From Micropterus salmoides (Eukaryota > Chordata > Actinopteri > Centrarchiformes > Centrarchidae), in contig NW_024044459.1 of the NCBI RefSeq assembly GCF_014851395.1, positions 5,178,100 through 5,242,099 of the forward strand: a DNA stretch of 64,000 nucleotides, in the 5' to 3' direction. Under the pieces are notes generated by a model that saw only the letters and a program-made list of their open reading frames with translations, was not told the origin of the DNA and did not search any database. Made by a program: the position numbers and the translations under genes. Position 1 is the stretch's first letter. Each line of letters starts with the position of its first letter. Shown one piece after another: positions 33,737-46,775 of this stretch.

Positions 33737-34497
33737 TTAAAGAGGTGGTATTATGCTCATTTTCAGGTTCAAAATCTTATTTAGGGGTTGTACCAGAACA
33801 GGTTTACATGGTTTTCAAAAAACACCATATTTATACTGCACATTGCTGCAGCTCCTCTTTTCACTCTGTGTTGAAGGCTTCATTTTAGCTATGGAGTGAT
33901 ACATCTTGTCTCTAAATGATCTTTGTTCCTAGTTAAGGACTACTAGCCAATCAGAAGCAGAGAAAGGCAGGTCAGCAAAAAGACGGTAAACAGCTTCGAT
34001 TCAGCTGTAGGCTACATGTTGCCAACCAGTTTGGCAATCTGGACTGGAGCAAGAGTTTCAGAGTGGTGAGTTATTAATCTGTAACAAAAGTATCTTTCAT
34101 CCATAAAGTTTTAACTAAGCTCTGTCTCTACATCACAGGAACAACTTCATGTCCACTGACTGCCTGGAGGGTAGCTAGTGTTTGGAGGGGAGAGGAGAGG
34201 TGTGCTGCAGCTCAGTGTTTTTCCACCTGTGTTTTTGAGGGCGTGTCGGATTAGACGCTCAGTGAGCATTATGACACGTATTTTCATTGTGACGTCACAA
34301 GAAAGGGAAGTAAAGGCTGGACAAACGAGCTGTTTTCATGCAGTTTTAGAGCATTGTTTTCTGTGGGAGATGGGAACTCCCTTTGGGGTGGACTTTGGGC
34401 TTTTTCACTTTGCAAACCTAGTACATGCGCAAATAAGATATATAACTCAATAAAGCAGAGGGAAAAAGCCAAAAACCATAATACCACACCTCTTTAA
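33737..34497. mobile_element. TTAA-flanked MITE, about 750 bp
   Basis: The left end is TTAA then AGAGGTGGTATTATGCTCAT; the right end reverse-complemented is TTAA then AGAGGTGTGGTATTATGG. TTAA (33737-33740 and 34494-34497) is the target site and duplication of piggyBac-type elements, so that superfamily is the best guess, although TTAA could be part of the ends. The interior is non-coding; the opposing frames at 34178-34487 overlap each other and lack motifs. Confidence 0.7.
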
Positions 34498-36229
34498 CAC
34501 AAATGAGAGCTGTTCTGTCCGTGGCACCATAGATATTATTATAAGTGCAGAGTATGGAGAAAAAATCTAATTAGCTACTTCTACACATCACAATTTACTT
34601 AAATATTCAACCTTCAAACATATTAGTCTCTCAAAGATTATCCACTGCAGCTTAAACACACATTAGAGACTTTTAAAGCACTACACAAGTAGGACTTGAG
34701 TGAGCACAATGTCTTAGCATCAAGCTGCTTTGGAAACCCATATCTGATCTGCGAATAATGACATGACTAACTCAGTCTAATTGTAGCTCAAATATTGCTA
34801 AGAAAACAGCCAAAACATTTGTCACACATGGATTAGCCCACACAGTAAAGCCTCTGAGCGAGGGCCACAATTTTGAAGAGGCACTGTGCTTGATTGACTG
34901 ACCTGAATATGGCTCCTGATCACCATCTTTGTACAGTGAGAGAAGTAACTTTCCTCATTAGAAAAGTTTATTTTTCAGTTTTCTCAGTCTAAACTTTTCA
35001 GCTTCATGGCAGCTTCACATATTTTTTTCTGCGACATGTCTTCTGATGGGGATGTTAGACCAAAAAAAGTCACTATCAGCTTAGAACGAGGAAATCTAAA
35101 AAATCTGAAGTTAGCAGCACTGACTGGCCAATCAAAGTACCAGCAGCAGACCAAGAAATATTATGTTAACAACACATTTCCATGCTGTGAACTGTTTTAT
35201 TTTATTTAATTTATTTTTAATTTATTTTTTTTACTGTTGTTGCTATGGTAAAGACATGTATATAGGACTGTTGTAAATTAAATGTCTAGTTGGCACATAC
35301 TAGGTACAAACATTAATACGTGAAAAAATTTTAGTTCCCAAATGTAAATAACATTCATTTAGATGAATATGATTTGGAGAAGTCCATTCGTGAAGCCTAT
35401 CTCGACCAACAACACTGTAAAGAAGAAGACACTTTGGAGGTTAAACTCGCGGACTGGCCGTGGGACAGAGGGCTGTTTTAGCCTGCTGTTAATTATCAAC
35501 TTTACCAGCGGCTGCAATGATATAGCGATCTTTTTTAATAGCAGGAGAATCTAGACCACAGACGCATCTCACGTTTTCCTGTGGTGCCGCCGCTCAAGGG
35601 TGCGCACGCCAAATAGGATATCCACTACTACTACTTTTGTCAAACGAGAATATAAAAGTTGATTCTGTCACAGGACCTGTAGGCCGTCGACCTCCCGCTT
35701 GCTTTTAACCTGATGGTATGATCTCTGTCATCACACGCCACTGGTCGCATGCGCACACAAACACACGCTCACATCAACACAGCGTTTAGTCACGTTCAGT
35801 GCGTGAGTGTGCGTGGCTGACCAGTGTGGAGAAAAAATGCACAGGAGAACGAGCGACAGAGAAAAGGCAGAGCTGAAACTGAGAAAAGGCAGGAGGAAAG
35901 TGCTGTCAAATGCTGTAAAATTACTCATATCTTCATGATTAAGGAACATGGTGGTGTTTAAAATTTTTTAAAATAGACTACTTGCAGGGCTACCCTTATA
36001 TATCATATCACAACTGCCTTTACAGAGTTAATTCTATTTTTTAATAAAAGTAGTCATGCCCTGTGGGAAAGCAGGAGGTGCGTTTGTATGGGTATAATCT
36101 GGAAAATAAAGACCTGTATACTAGTTTCAGGGGGAAGTATCTCCAGTTACTCAGATCGACCAGAGCTTCATGATGATAAACATAAATCCAGGCTCTGAGG
36201 AAAGTCAGATGCAAAACAAACAATCCTAA
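34498..36229. other. non-coding; composite sequence
   Basis: An AT-rich stretch is followed by a locally GC/CpG-richer block at about 35440-35900 (GCGCACGCCAAATAGG; GCATGCGCACACAAACACAC). It might be the interior of another non-autonomous element, but I found no ends. No gene is supported. Confidence 0.4.
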
Positions 36230-38690
36230 GTGCCCAAAACTAATATAGGCCTACATAAAATTTTAATACAGAGATTCACCACAGCATCAACACTCAAAAT
36301 AGAACTTTTCAATACACAATCCCTCACAAATAAAGCATCCTTCATACAAGACCACATCATGGACAAGGGATTAGACTTCATGTGCCTGACAGAAACATGG
36401 CACCAGCCAGGGGTTTACTCAGCGCTTAATGAAGTCTGTCCCCCTGGTTACAGCTACCTGGAGAGAGCACGCAGCACTGGTCGTGGTGGCAGCCTACCTG
36501 TCATACACCGACAGAACTTGGAGCTGTCCCCCCTCCCCCTGCCTACACTGTCCTCATTTGAATGCCTAGTATTTAAATGTAAACCCCCCTTCCCCATGAC
36601 AATGCTCCTCATCTACCGGCCCCCCAAACACAACTCAGCTTTCATCTCAGAGATACACGACCTTCTCACAACACTCTGCTCCACCTCTGCCAACATTATT
36701 ATACTTGGAGATATTAATATTCATGTAGACAACCCCTCCTGCCACTTTGCAGCTGAGTTTCTGCAACTACTGGACTGCCTCAACCTCCAACAACATGTCG
36801 ATGTCCCCACACACTGCAGGGGGCACACATTGGACCTGGTCATTTCCAACTCTGCCCCCATTAGCAACCTTCTGGCGTATGATCTGGGTGTGTCTGACCA
36901 CAAGGCCATCTCAATGGAGCTGTCACTCCTTTCCTCGCACACCAAGACAAGCGTCAAATCTGCTATAGGGACCTGAAAAAGATCAACTTTTCTCTACCAT
37001 ACATGACATCCTCAAACCGCAAACTCACTCTCATTCAGAAGCCACAGAAGAGAGGTGCAACAATTTCATCACTAGATACCATGTAAGTAGATACCATCTG
37101 CTCCCTGCTATCCAGTTTCTCCACACTGCCTGTCCTGACTGCTGACCCACAGACAGGGATTTCCCAACCTCTCTGCAGTTTCTTTGTCATCTCACAGCGA
37201 GAGGTTGAGGACATCATCAAAAAGATGAAACCATCCACCTGTGCCCTGGAACCCTTCCGCACAGCCCTGGTAAAATCCAACCTCCATGCCATAATCCCCT
37301 CATCACAAAGGTCATTACCCACTCCCTCCAGGCTGGCCATGTTCCACCAACACTGAAAACCGCTGTCATCAGGCCATTTCTCAAAAAACCCACCCTAGAC
37401 CCAGAAGTCTTTGCCAACTACAGGCTCATCTCCAACCTTCCATTCCTTTGCAAGGTGCTGGAAAAAGTAGTTGCCTCACAGCTTCAGGACCATCTAAAAC
37501 AAAACGACCTGTTCGAAAAATTTCAGACTGGTTTCCGCCCTGGCCACAGCACAGAAACAGCCCTGGTCAGGGTCACAAATGACCTGCTGATGACTGCAGA
37601 CGCTGGCTCCCCATCTCTTCTCATCCTCCGGGACTTGACTGCATTTGACACTGTGGACCACAACATCCTCCTCCACCGTCTAAATTCCACTATCAGTGTT
37701 TCTAACTCTGTCCATGAGTGGTTCTCATCCTACCTCACCGGGAGAACTAAGCATGTCACCTTGGGAGAGGCTAAATCCCTGACACACAACGTCACCTGTG
37801 GTGTCCCTCAAGGCTCAGTGCTCGGCCCCACCCTGTTTATTCTCTACATGCTCCCCCTTGGCCACGTCATCAGCCGGCATTTCACTACTATGCTGATGAC
37901 GCTCAACTCTACCTCAAGACAAACCCAACCCCCTCTACTGCCCTGCCATCATCCACTCTGACCACCTACCTGGAGGAGGTAAAGGCGTGGATGAAGCAAA
38001 GCTTTCTGCAGCTAAACAGCTCCAAGACTGAAGCCATCTTAATCGGCACTCCACACCAGGTTCGGTCATCTGACATTCACAGCATCACCTTCTCTGGCCA
38101 AAATATTCCACTTTCAACATCAGCCACTAACCTGGGTGTTAAAATGGACTCTCATCTGACCTTTGTGGCTCACATCAAACGTCTATGCAAGACCTCCTTC
38201 TTCCACCTCAGGAACATTGCCAAACTCCGTCCCACACTCACTCCTGCAGATGCGGAAAAGCTTGTCCACACTTTTGTCTCCTATAAGCTGGACCCCTGAG
38301 AAAAGCCTTCAGAAGTTGCAGTACATCCAGAACAGCGCTGGTAGGATCCTGTTGAGGGTGTGCAAACATGACCACATCACCCCCATCCTCAAATCACTCC
38401 TTACCCACCAGTGCATCCATGGTGAAGCCACCCCCCCTACCTCAAGGAACTTCTCACCCCACAGACCTCAACACGTACCCGCCGATCTGCCTCAGCATAT
38501 CTCCTGAAATCTCCCAGGACAAAGCACTGTACAATGGGAGATCGGGCTTTCTGCTCAGCTGCTCCCAGTCTGTGGAATGCTCTCCCTGACCACCTGAGGA
38601 CACCACAGACTGTGGATGCTTTTAAACGTGGCCTTAAAACCCACCTTTTTAGGAGACCTTTTGATTGAGCTCTTGCCCTTTTTCTTATTG
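36230..38690 (+). pseudogene. L2-type LINE, internally deleted and frameshifted
   Basis: An open 248-codon frame (36230-36976) is a nearly intact AP-endonuclease domain: FNTQSL, CLTETW, LIYRPPK, IIILGDINIHVD, HTLDLVISN and GVSDHKAI supply the expected catalytic N, E, D/N and SDH motifs. A deletion of roughly 100 or more codons joins this to the region before the RT. The RT follows in shifted frames: REVEDIIKKMKPSTCALEPF (about 37200), NYRLISNLPF, FQTGFRPGHSTETAL, DLTAFDTVDHN (one Ala short), VPQGSVLGPTLF, then YADDAQLYLKT only in the +1 frame near 37885. The C-terminus (QLNSSKTEAILIGTPHQVR; KLQYIQNSAGRIL) has a further deletion at about 38298 and ends near 38668. The left limit is approximate. 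It is not capable of transposition. Confidence 0.9.
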
Positions 38691-39502
38691 TTTTTGTTTA
38701 TTTTATTTTTTATTTTCATGCTCTCTGTGTTTTTATTCTTTACTCTTTGTTTCTAATGCAGATCATTTTCTACTCTGTATTACAGTATTTACTGCTGTTA
38801 AAAATAAATAAGCAGTGTTTCTGATGATTTTTGTTTTCAGTTTAGTTTTTATCTTTTCAATTAATCTTTTATACCCATGCAGGACTTTTAGTATAAACAA
38901 TAAGAAGCTACTCTTTTATCTTAATAGACTACATGTTTTCAAAAAAGAGCTAATGATAATATTAGTACATTTTAGGCCAATTTAAGCATGCCATTATCAA
39001 CTTCATATAAAAAATTATTTTCCAACAACAAAAATGTGGATAGTGTAAAATGCTGCTTTGGAAAACCACTAGCCACATTAAAACATTAATGTCAAGCCCT
39101 AATATTCCGCCAAAACCAGCTGAGTGGTGTGTACCATGGATAAGTGTGCCAGTGCAAGTGGATCAGTGTACTCATTCACACTCATTCATGGTGATCAGAG
39201 GTGGCCATGGAGTACACAACTCATCTCACCTCAGCAATTAAGACAGTTAGCCAAAGTTAAGACTGCATTAGGAAACTATGCTAGCTACAAAAACAATGTC
39301 AAATAGCTTTTGCAGTGCTGTATGACAGTGAGTGATCACCAGCAGTAGGTGACAGTCTCACTTTATGATAGCAATATGATTATGTTATAATTGTTGACCT
39401 TAATTGATGTAATCATCATCATTGTCACTACAGCATGGCACACACCTTACCCAAGGGCATCACTATGTGTTGAAAAGTGGTGAGGACATGTAAGGGCTCA
39501 GA
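38691..39502. other. non-coding, includes LINE 3'UTR
   Basis: The T-rich stretch to about 38815 is probably the 3'UTR of the L2-type element. After that, nothing is recognised. Confidence 0.5.
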
Positions 39503-40320
39503 TTAGGGGTGTGACAAAATACTTAGTCCACGAGACGTGACATTGCACAAGATTGGGGTCATGAGAACAAGACTAGAATATATTTAAATACTATTTAGAA
39601 ACAAATATTTATTCATGAAATTTAAGATTGGGGGTGTGGGGGTTTCTCCCCCAGAAGATTTTGAGCATTAAACACAATTTCTTTTTATTTTCTGCACTAA
39701 TTTATGGTAGAAATGTCTTTATTCATATAGAGGGAAACAAGAAGAATATGCAATTATAATAGAATATAATGCAGCAATCAGTTATTATAAGTTAATCAGC
39801 TTATAATTTTTAAGTTACTTTTTGACAAAGCAGATATTTCTTCTATATTTACATTCTATTGCAGGTTTTCATATTGTGCAAATAAATCTTTCTCAAAGTA
39901 TTTTCAATTGTTAATTAACATTTCTTGGTGCAAGTGTTTTTTTTTGGAACTTTTTTAACAAATACTTTCAAAAATTGGTGGGTGCGAGTCCCCAGCGTCC
40001 CCTGTGTAAATGACCCCACCTCCCTGCTCCTTCCCTACAGGTTGAGCTACTCCATGCTTACCACTTCACCCCCCACTCTCCTCCTGCTCTCTCTGTCCCT
40101 CGGCACTGTCACTTTGTCACTCTGCTTCGCTGTCACACGCATCCTCCTCTGCTTGGCAGTGGCCACAGCTCTCCTTTACTCCTTCAGGTGCCTGTGCCTG
40201 CACTATGTCGTTTACTGCCGCTGATGTTGAAGCTACTGCGGATGTTGAAGCTACTTACACCGGCCCCAAAGGTTCGTCTGCCCACCTGGCATTTGCCCAG
40301 TATGCCAGATTAGAAGTCCA
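39503..40320 (+). mobile_element. hAT-like non-autonomous element, partial
   Basis: Starts TTAGGGGTGTGACAAAATAC and CCACGAGACGTGACATTGCA, a layout common at the left end of teleost hAT-like repeats. It also has the internal GGGGGTTTCTCCCCCAGAAG palindrome-like motif. No matching right end was found, so the right limit (40320) is only where a different motif (CCACCCCTGG) occurs. The 99-codon frame in it lacks domains. Confidence 0.4.
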
Positions 40321-40532
40321 CCCCTGGGTGTACTAGATAAGTCTTGGAAATGTGAGGATGAGTACCATCTTGAAATTTATCTCTCAAAAGTAAATTTACT
40401 GTTCCCCAGCAAATTGCCTTAGTTTGAAATACTGAAAATGTCCATAAATTAGCTAAAATTAGCTGGGCTTTTGTGGAAAAAATGTGCAAAGATGGCAACC
40501 ATCTGGCATTTGCCAGAGTTGCCAGATGAAAC
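40286..40532. repeat. paired TGGCATTTGCC...GCCAGA motifs
   Basis: CTGGCATTTGCCCAGTATGC CAGATTAGA (from 40287) and CTGGCATTTGCCAGAGTTGC CAGATGAAA (from 40504) are two related copies 217 bp apart, each with internal dyad symmetry. They resemble a teleost repeat terminus (GCCAGATGGCCAGTCC). Confidence 0.5.
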
Positions 40533-43500
40533 TGACCTTCTATCAAACTTGCGTTTGGTGAAAAAATAATTCAGTGAGGGCAAAATAGGGCAACAAGCAA
40601 CAATATTTATGAAAATTTAGTTTTGAGAAAGAACACCACGGTGTGAGATAGAGGCCACTGGTCATCTCACCCTGGTTTCTTTGCTTTATGGTCACTACAC
40701 AAAAGCATTCTGATAAATTAGACAATGGTATACTGATGCTTTAAAAATGATGCACATGGATTGTTAAAAGCTTCCAGCTTTGCTTTTCTCCTCAAAGTCA
40801 CCTTTTTGAACACCTCTGTTTTATGGTCTGTTTTTGACAGTCTGTTCACTCACTGGCCACACAAGCCACGCTTCTCATATAACATTACTCACTGCAGGTA
40901 TCAAACCCAGATTGACAAATGATCAGAACCAGCCTCTTGACAGTCGTGGATACTGTGAAACTGAGGGTAATAGGAAAATACATTTAAAGCCTGTCACCAT
41001 GGCAGAGACATCAGGCATTAGTTTACAGCGTGCAGTGATGGGTTTCGGCATATTTCAAGATAGACTTCTGGACAGGAAAATGGTAGCCATGTTTTGATGA
41101 TACAGTATCAGACAGCTGCTGCTATTTCCTCCAAGTTTCTTTGCTGGAAGGTGATGAAACACCTGGCATGTGTTCCCCCTCCAGCCTTTAACTGGCTGTT
41201 CACAACAAGTTTCTTTGACTTATTCATCGGTGACTAATGTATTAGTCTTTGAGTTGTACCATACTACGCCTGTTTTCTCTGTGTTTTAATGAGGATGGAG
41301 TATGATGGGGAATACAGTGGGCTATTTCACTAGTTTCCTATTGAATTAAGAGGTCTTGACAGCTTGGCTTGTGACCTGGTAAAGCATTTAGAATATGAAT
41401 ATTGCATTGTTCTCCACTCTGCTTTGTCTTGGCTGGTAGTGGCTGTGTAAATCTTCAGTTCCTAGTCTGCCTAAGGCATCCTCCTACTGCCTTCTTTTCG
41501 TGCTTGAAATCTTTTCTTTTGAAACTCATTTTGGCTTTTGATACAATCTCAGAGTTCTTCAGGGTCAGCACCGCTGCGGATTACTCAACCCTCCCATGTA
41601 AACCAACATGTATTCATCTCAACCTTGTGGGCCATGTTGCATCTTTGCTGATATGCTGTGGATTGTGCCCACACAGCATCCCGGGAAAAGAATTCTTTTG
41701 TTGCAGTTGTGTTTGTATTTTTAAGCTGCATTAGCGTTAGTTTGAATTAATAGCAGTTATGAAACAGTGTGCCGTGCACTGTACCACTGGCCTGAAGCTG
41801 CTGCTTGTTCAGGAATATCTCATTTCAGCCGCTGGTGTCTCTATGATTCAGCCTGCGTCTTCCTACAGTTTATAACATAAAATGCCATCCGGATGAATGC
41901 TGTCTGTAGAGATTGTTTTTCTAATTGAAGGATCAGCAGTGACCAGTGTTTAGTCATGATGTAGTCATTCTTCCTTTACTTTCTGCAGGTCCTTTATAGT
42001 GAATCCCTCTGGTCATCACGTTTTGGCACATACTCTATGTTATGCTGGCAGGGATCTATTTGAGAATAAGTACAGACCTACACTCAAAGGAATATAGATC
42101 CAATTAATGTCCTTTTATTTAATTATGATTTGAGTAACTGTGTTTTACAACCATGAAAAAGGTTAAGCTGTGTATGTTTCGCTACATCCATGAATGAAGA
42201 TTAGTCATTGAGACTTCATCAGACAGAGTACTCATAGGTGTAACTAAGATACATAAATTTAGGCTAGATTTGAAGTTACAAGTTACATTTTAATTCATAT
42301 CTAGGACAACAAGGCAATTATTACTGATTAATCTATAATTTCCCTGAAATTAATCCCTTAATTCAGTCATTTAATTTATGTTGTAAAACAGCAACACATA
42401 TCTGCATTTAAAAGGCTGAAAACAGCAACCAATTAGAATTTTTAATAAATAAATTCACAGTTAACCCTTTGAAATGGGAATATACGACATATCAATCACA
42501 AAATCATGTACAAATTGAGAGAGACACAGATCCCCAATATTTGGTTATTATAAACCCTTAGCAAGCTCCATTCACTGATGAGATGCAGTTCTAAGCTCCA
42601 AAAATCTTGCAAGTGGACACTGAGTTGAGATAATGTTCTCATACAAAAATCATTGCGTGTTTTCTTCAGTATCAAAACACCTTTTGTTTAAAACACTCGA
42701 AGTACCATGGGAACCTTGGTTGAAATAAAGAAGGAAACTTGTATTCCACAAGAAAAAGTCAGTCATCAGTCAAATTTGCTTCTATAGACCTGTGGTAAAT
42801 ATCCCACCACTGACGTAAGAGTAATTGCGTGCCTACTGTAAATAACAAGACCTTCTCTTGGTCTTTGAGAATGGCAATTTAATGGCATGTTGTCAGCAGA
42901 GTGACACACACTGAGATAAGAGTCATCTCTTTTCGCCAACCTCTCTATGCTCAGAGCATGGGAAATCTATATCAGCTCTGCAAGCCAAAGATCTCCTGCA
43001 AAGTAACAGAAATCACCTCCCAACACTGAAAAGCTTTTAACGTCACCCGCTAGTAAGGATACACACTCTGCCATTAGTGTGAGTATTGAGAGGGAGCAGG
43101 AGTTTTAGAGAGGAACATTTCAACATGATTCATAGGCAATGGCACTTTCCTATTATCTACATCCATGATGTTTTGCAGCAATATGAATTTTGAATAAAGC
43201 CTAATTAATGCAAAAGCACTGATTGGTGCTGACAAATCCATCTAACAAATAGAGCTATTTAGCTAGATCAAACAACGAGATCTGAGTCAGTCAGAATTTG
43301 TACACCAGGTGGCTATTCAGTATTTCAAAATAACCCGAATAGGTGGTGGAGAAATATCAGGAATTTCACCCCATTCATAAAATGTCACTACTGATTTTCT
43401 TTAGAAAAGTCTCAGCATCCATGATGAGGTACTGTAACTCGATAGATGCATTCTGTATATGCAGACTGTGTGGAATAAATTGAAGTAGTCCATCACTACC

Positions 43501-44652
43501 TTAAGTCCTTGAGTAATGAGTAGCCCGCAGTGCTGTATGGAAAGCAGAATGGTAATTGCAGGACAAAAAGGTTTCAAAAACCATTTCCAGACATTTTGTT
43601 GCACTTCAGTGGCATCCAGAATATTCCACATTTAGTTCTGCCTCTATCTGCCACAGGGGAGGACAGGAATAGAGAAACATATGTCTCTTATTCAAGAGAA
43701 GTGAAAAGGCACAAGTAAAAAATAATAAGACAAATATCTAGACGAGACTTAAGAGGCAAAATGGATTACATAAAATATAAAGTATGAAACCTTAAATCCA
43801 TGTCATTTATTATAATCCCCATGAGCTGCTTCTGCTTTAGAAACATCAAGTGCTACAAAATACACTGCTGCAGTGACTGTAAAAGCAGCATTAATTGGAA
43901 GAGCCTCTTTTATTGCTTTAGTGATGATAAAGATGGGTGTTTTGCTCTTTATTCAAACTTGTACCGTAACAAGTGCATATAGCTGCTCTTCAGGAGGCTT
44001 TAGATGTGTATAGTAGAAATACGAGAAATGTTAGTTCACACACATCCATTGATGCTAGTTGTGAAAAAAAAACTTCATAAATTGTCTTTAGAGTGACTGC
44101 TCGTGTTCAGATATGGTTCTTGTTTGCTGCCATCTGGTCCAAAACAGCACTGTATACACAATGGTTCTTCTGCCTGCAGAGTCTGACAATTGACCAACTG
44201 GTGGAAAACTAATTGCTTTAGTTTCCTTTAGTACGCTGCACTAACCTTGAGTAATTTAACAAAGAGTGCACAGCAAAGGAGGTGCGGCTATCTCGCTTAT
44301 CCTATACTGCATCTGTCCTCGAGCAGCCAAGTATTGATAGTTCTATGTCGTTTGTTCTGCTCTCACTTGGAAGAACAGTGTAATTGAATCTCTATTTGCA
44401 AAGGAACACAATCAATGGGGAACAGGGTTGCTTAAGAGTTTACATTTAATGGTATGGACATTGCAATGAGGGAAATAAAATTAAGGTTTTTCAATTTTAT
44501 GGTTGCGTCCTTCATGGCAGTGTCTGTTGCATCATCCAGTAGCTGTTACAAAGTGTTACATCATCATGTTTTTATGATTTACTGTAGGGCCATGTTAATT
44601 GAAATGATGAAATTACTTTACTGTAGAAAGCAACAGGACACAAAGTCATTGG
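40533..44652. other. non-coding, no recognisable feature
   Basis: Long repeat-poor interval. No open frame shows a recognisable domain. Parts (for example 41780-42050 and 42830-43110) are complex sequence that could be regulatory, but nothing specific is visible. Confidence 0.45.
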
Positions 44653-45458
44653 TAGGGCTGTCGCGATAACCGCAAAATGAGATACTGGTCAAGCCTACCA
44701 CGGGAGATGGCAACCATGGCTTTGCACTTCAGTGCGTGTTAAATTAATAAATTAGTGCTTCAAAAGTTCCACAACCGTAACAAGCTCTGTAACAGTTCAA
44801 GGACGGATCACCATGGGCTGTACGTGACCTGACTTGGCCAAACTTGGAAGCTGTAAGTATTGCCGTGTTTTGTGTTGTTTTAAGGTTAGCTAACTTGGCG
44901 TGTGCATATTGCACGGATAATGTGGCTAGCAGGCTTAGCGAAGCTGGACTAATGTTGTAGTCCTGAGGGACAGTCAAGAGAAACTGTGAACAGTAAGCCT
45001 CATTTGAAGCTCACTAACTAACGAGCGTAGTGTGTTGGATGCCTGCAGCTGTTTTTCATGTTGTTTTCTGTTGAAATTTAGCTATAATGTTACCACAGCG
45101 CAGTGATTAGTTGCGGACAGCCATTCTGCTCCGCACCGGCGTGTGTGTGTGTGTGTGTGTGTTGCTGCGGTATGTAAATTGACTTGATAGACATGCCCTG
45201 AAGGTAACAATATAGCTAACGTTACGTGTGAAAAAGACATGGTCGAACTCCAAAAATTAGTTTGCTTGGCAATATTGTTGACTAGCACCCAGCAGCTAGC
45301 TTGCTCCGACCATAAAGTTGCTGTTAGCGGCTCCACAGACACTCTTACTATGCTATATGGCACCAAATTACTTCATTGATGAAAAATGCAATAATACCTA
45401 ATACCAAATACCACTGTTGAGCCCACGGGGGAAATGACTTCACCGCGACAGATGCCTA
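44653..45458. mobile_element. hAT-like non-autonomous element (TAGGGCTGTCGCG ends)
   Basis: The left end reads TAGGGCTGTCGCGATAACCG and the right end reverse-complemented reads TAGGCATCTGTCGCGGTGAA, an imperfect inverted repeat with a small indel. The TAGGGCTGTCGCG start is typical of a teleost hAT-like repeat class. The interior is GC-richer and includes a (GT)n tract and a GCTAACGTTA motif. No 8-bp target duplication is clear, so the borders are tentative. Confidence 0.55.
45141..45162 (+). repeat. (GT)n microsatellite
   Basis: Eleven GT units inside the hAT-like element. Confidence 0.95.
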
Positions 45459-46714
45459 GATCTTTACCTTTATTCTTTAGTAATCCAGGTTATTATTGTC
45501 TGTCAGTGGTTACTGTGAAAACAAAAACTGTTGGTAGCTAATTGAGCATGACATTTCATGGTATAGATTTGCCAGAATGTAAAGAGAGAAGAATATGTCA
45601 TTTATGTCATTTTTTTTATTGGAGGCCCATGTCTTTTCAAACTCCACATTCCCTGTTTGTATATCAGGAATAGTTTCCAAGCTCAATATAAGACAACAAC
45701 ATGTACTCTAAATGATTAGCAAACAAAACATGGTGTTTAATATCTGTGAAGAGGCCCTTTAATTTAGTTTCCAGACTGGTGCAGGTCTGTACTATCATCA
45801 CAATTTACAGTTTTGACTTTCAGTTACATTTCATGAGGCTGATGAAGGTTCCCGTTTAGACAGTAAGTGAGATTTCATATCCCTCTGTTGCTTGGCTTTG
45901 AGCGGCTCTGATATTAAACTGTGATAAATGTTTTGTTGTTGGGATTGTCCCTGGTCAGAGGCCTCTTTTAAAGGCCATGTTTATCATAATCAGTGCTTTG
46001 CTTCTAAATGTAGTGAACCGTGCTTACAGAAGAAGACAAGAGCTTAAATGTCAGCCACAGTCCGGGTAGGAATCCTCTGCAGTTTGGCAAGGACATCTTG
46101 TGTGGCTCTCTTTGGCAGACGGCAACTTGAAGTAGTAATTGCTTTTTAGCATCACCGGGGTTTGAAGCTAGAGCGAATGTAAATACGATCAAATGAGATT
46201 CTGATGGTGGCCTGAGAGGCGAAGGGGGTGAAAAGTAATAAGAAGAAATGATATCACTAGGGAGAACAAAGTGCAGTGATTACATTTATTTCCACTGGCC
46301 TATTACTGGAGCACTGGGGGAAAACGAGCGCTGAGCTTTCTGTTTTTGCAGTAGGCCACAGGCCGTTAAGAGCCCACAGGCCTTTTTATTCATGTCAGAA
46401 AAACAGCTCGCTACTGTTGTCCTTTGAGAGTTCTTGGATGATTTAGACTGAATTCATTTGTGGGGAAAAGCATTTTTATGCTTGTAAATTAAAATTTTGG
46501 TTTTAAATATCTAAATGTAGGCCTGTAGAGGATGTATGTATGTGTTTAAACTGTTACTGCAAATTACCCCATTTCCCTATTATCAAATCTGCCAGTCATC
46601 CATTAGCTTTGCTATTCACTCCCTGAAATAAATAGATGGGCATGTCTGAAAACTTGGAACCCTGAGTGTACAGTCAGAGCTTGTAAAGTTGTTGCTTACT
46701 ATCCTCTCTGTAAT
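45459..46714. other. non-coding, no recognisable feature
   Basis: No gene or classified repeat is supported. Confidence 0.5.
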
Positions 46715-46775
46715 ATTAGGGCAGGTTTAGGGTTTGGGGGAGCGGGTAGGGGTGTGGTTATGGTTAGGTTAAATC
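46715..46775 (+). repeat. degenerate telomere-like G-rich tract
   Basis: TTAGGGCAGGTTTAGGGTTT is followed by GGGGGAGCGGGTAGGGGTGT and GGTTATGGTTAGGTTAAA. These are imperfect TTAGGG-like units on one strand. It is too degenerate to be a recent telomeric insertion. Confidence 0.45.
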
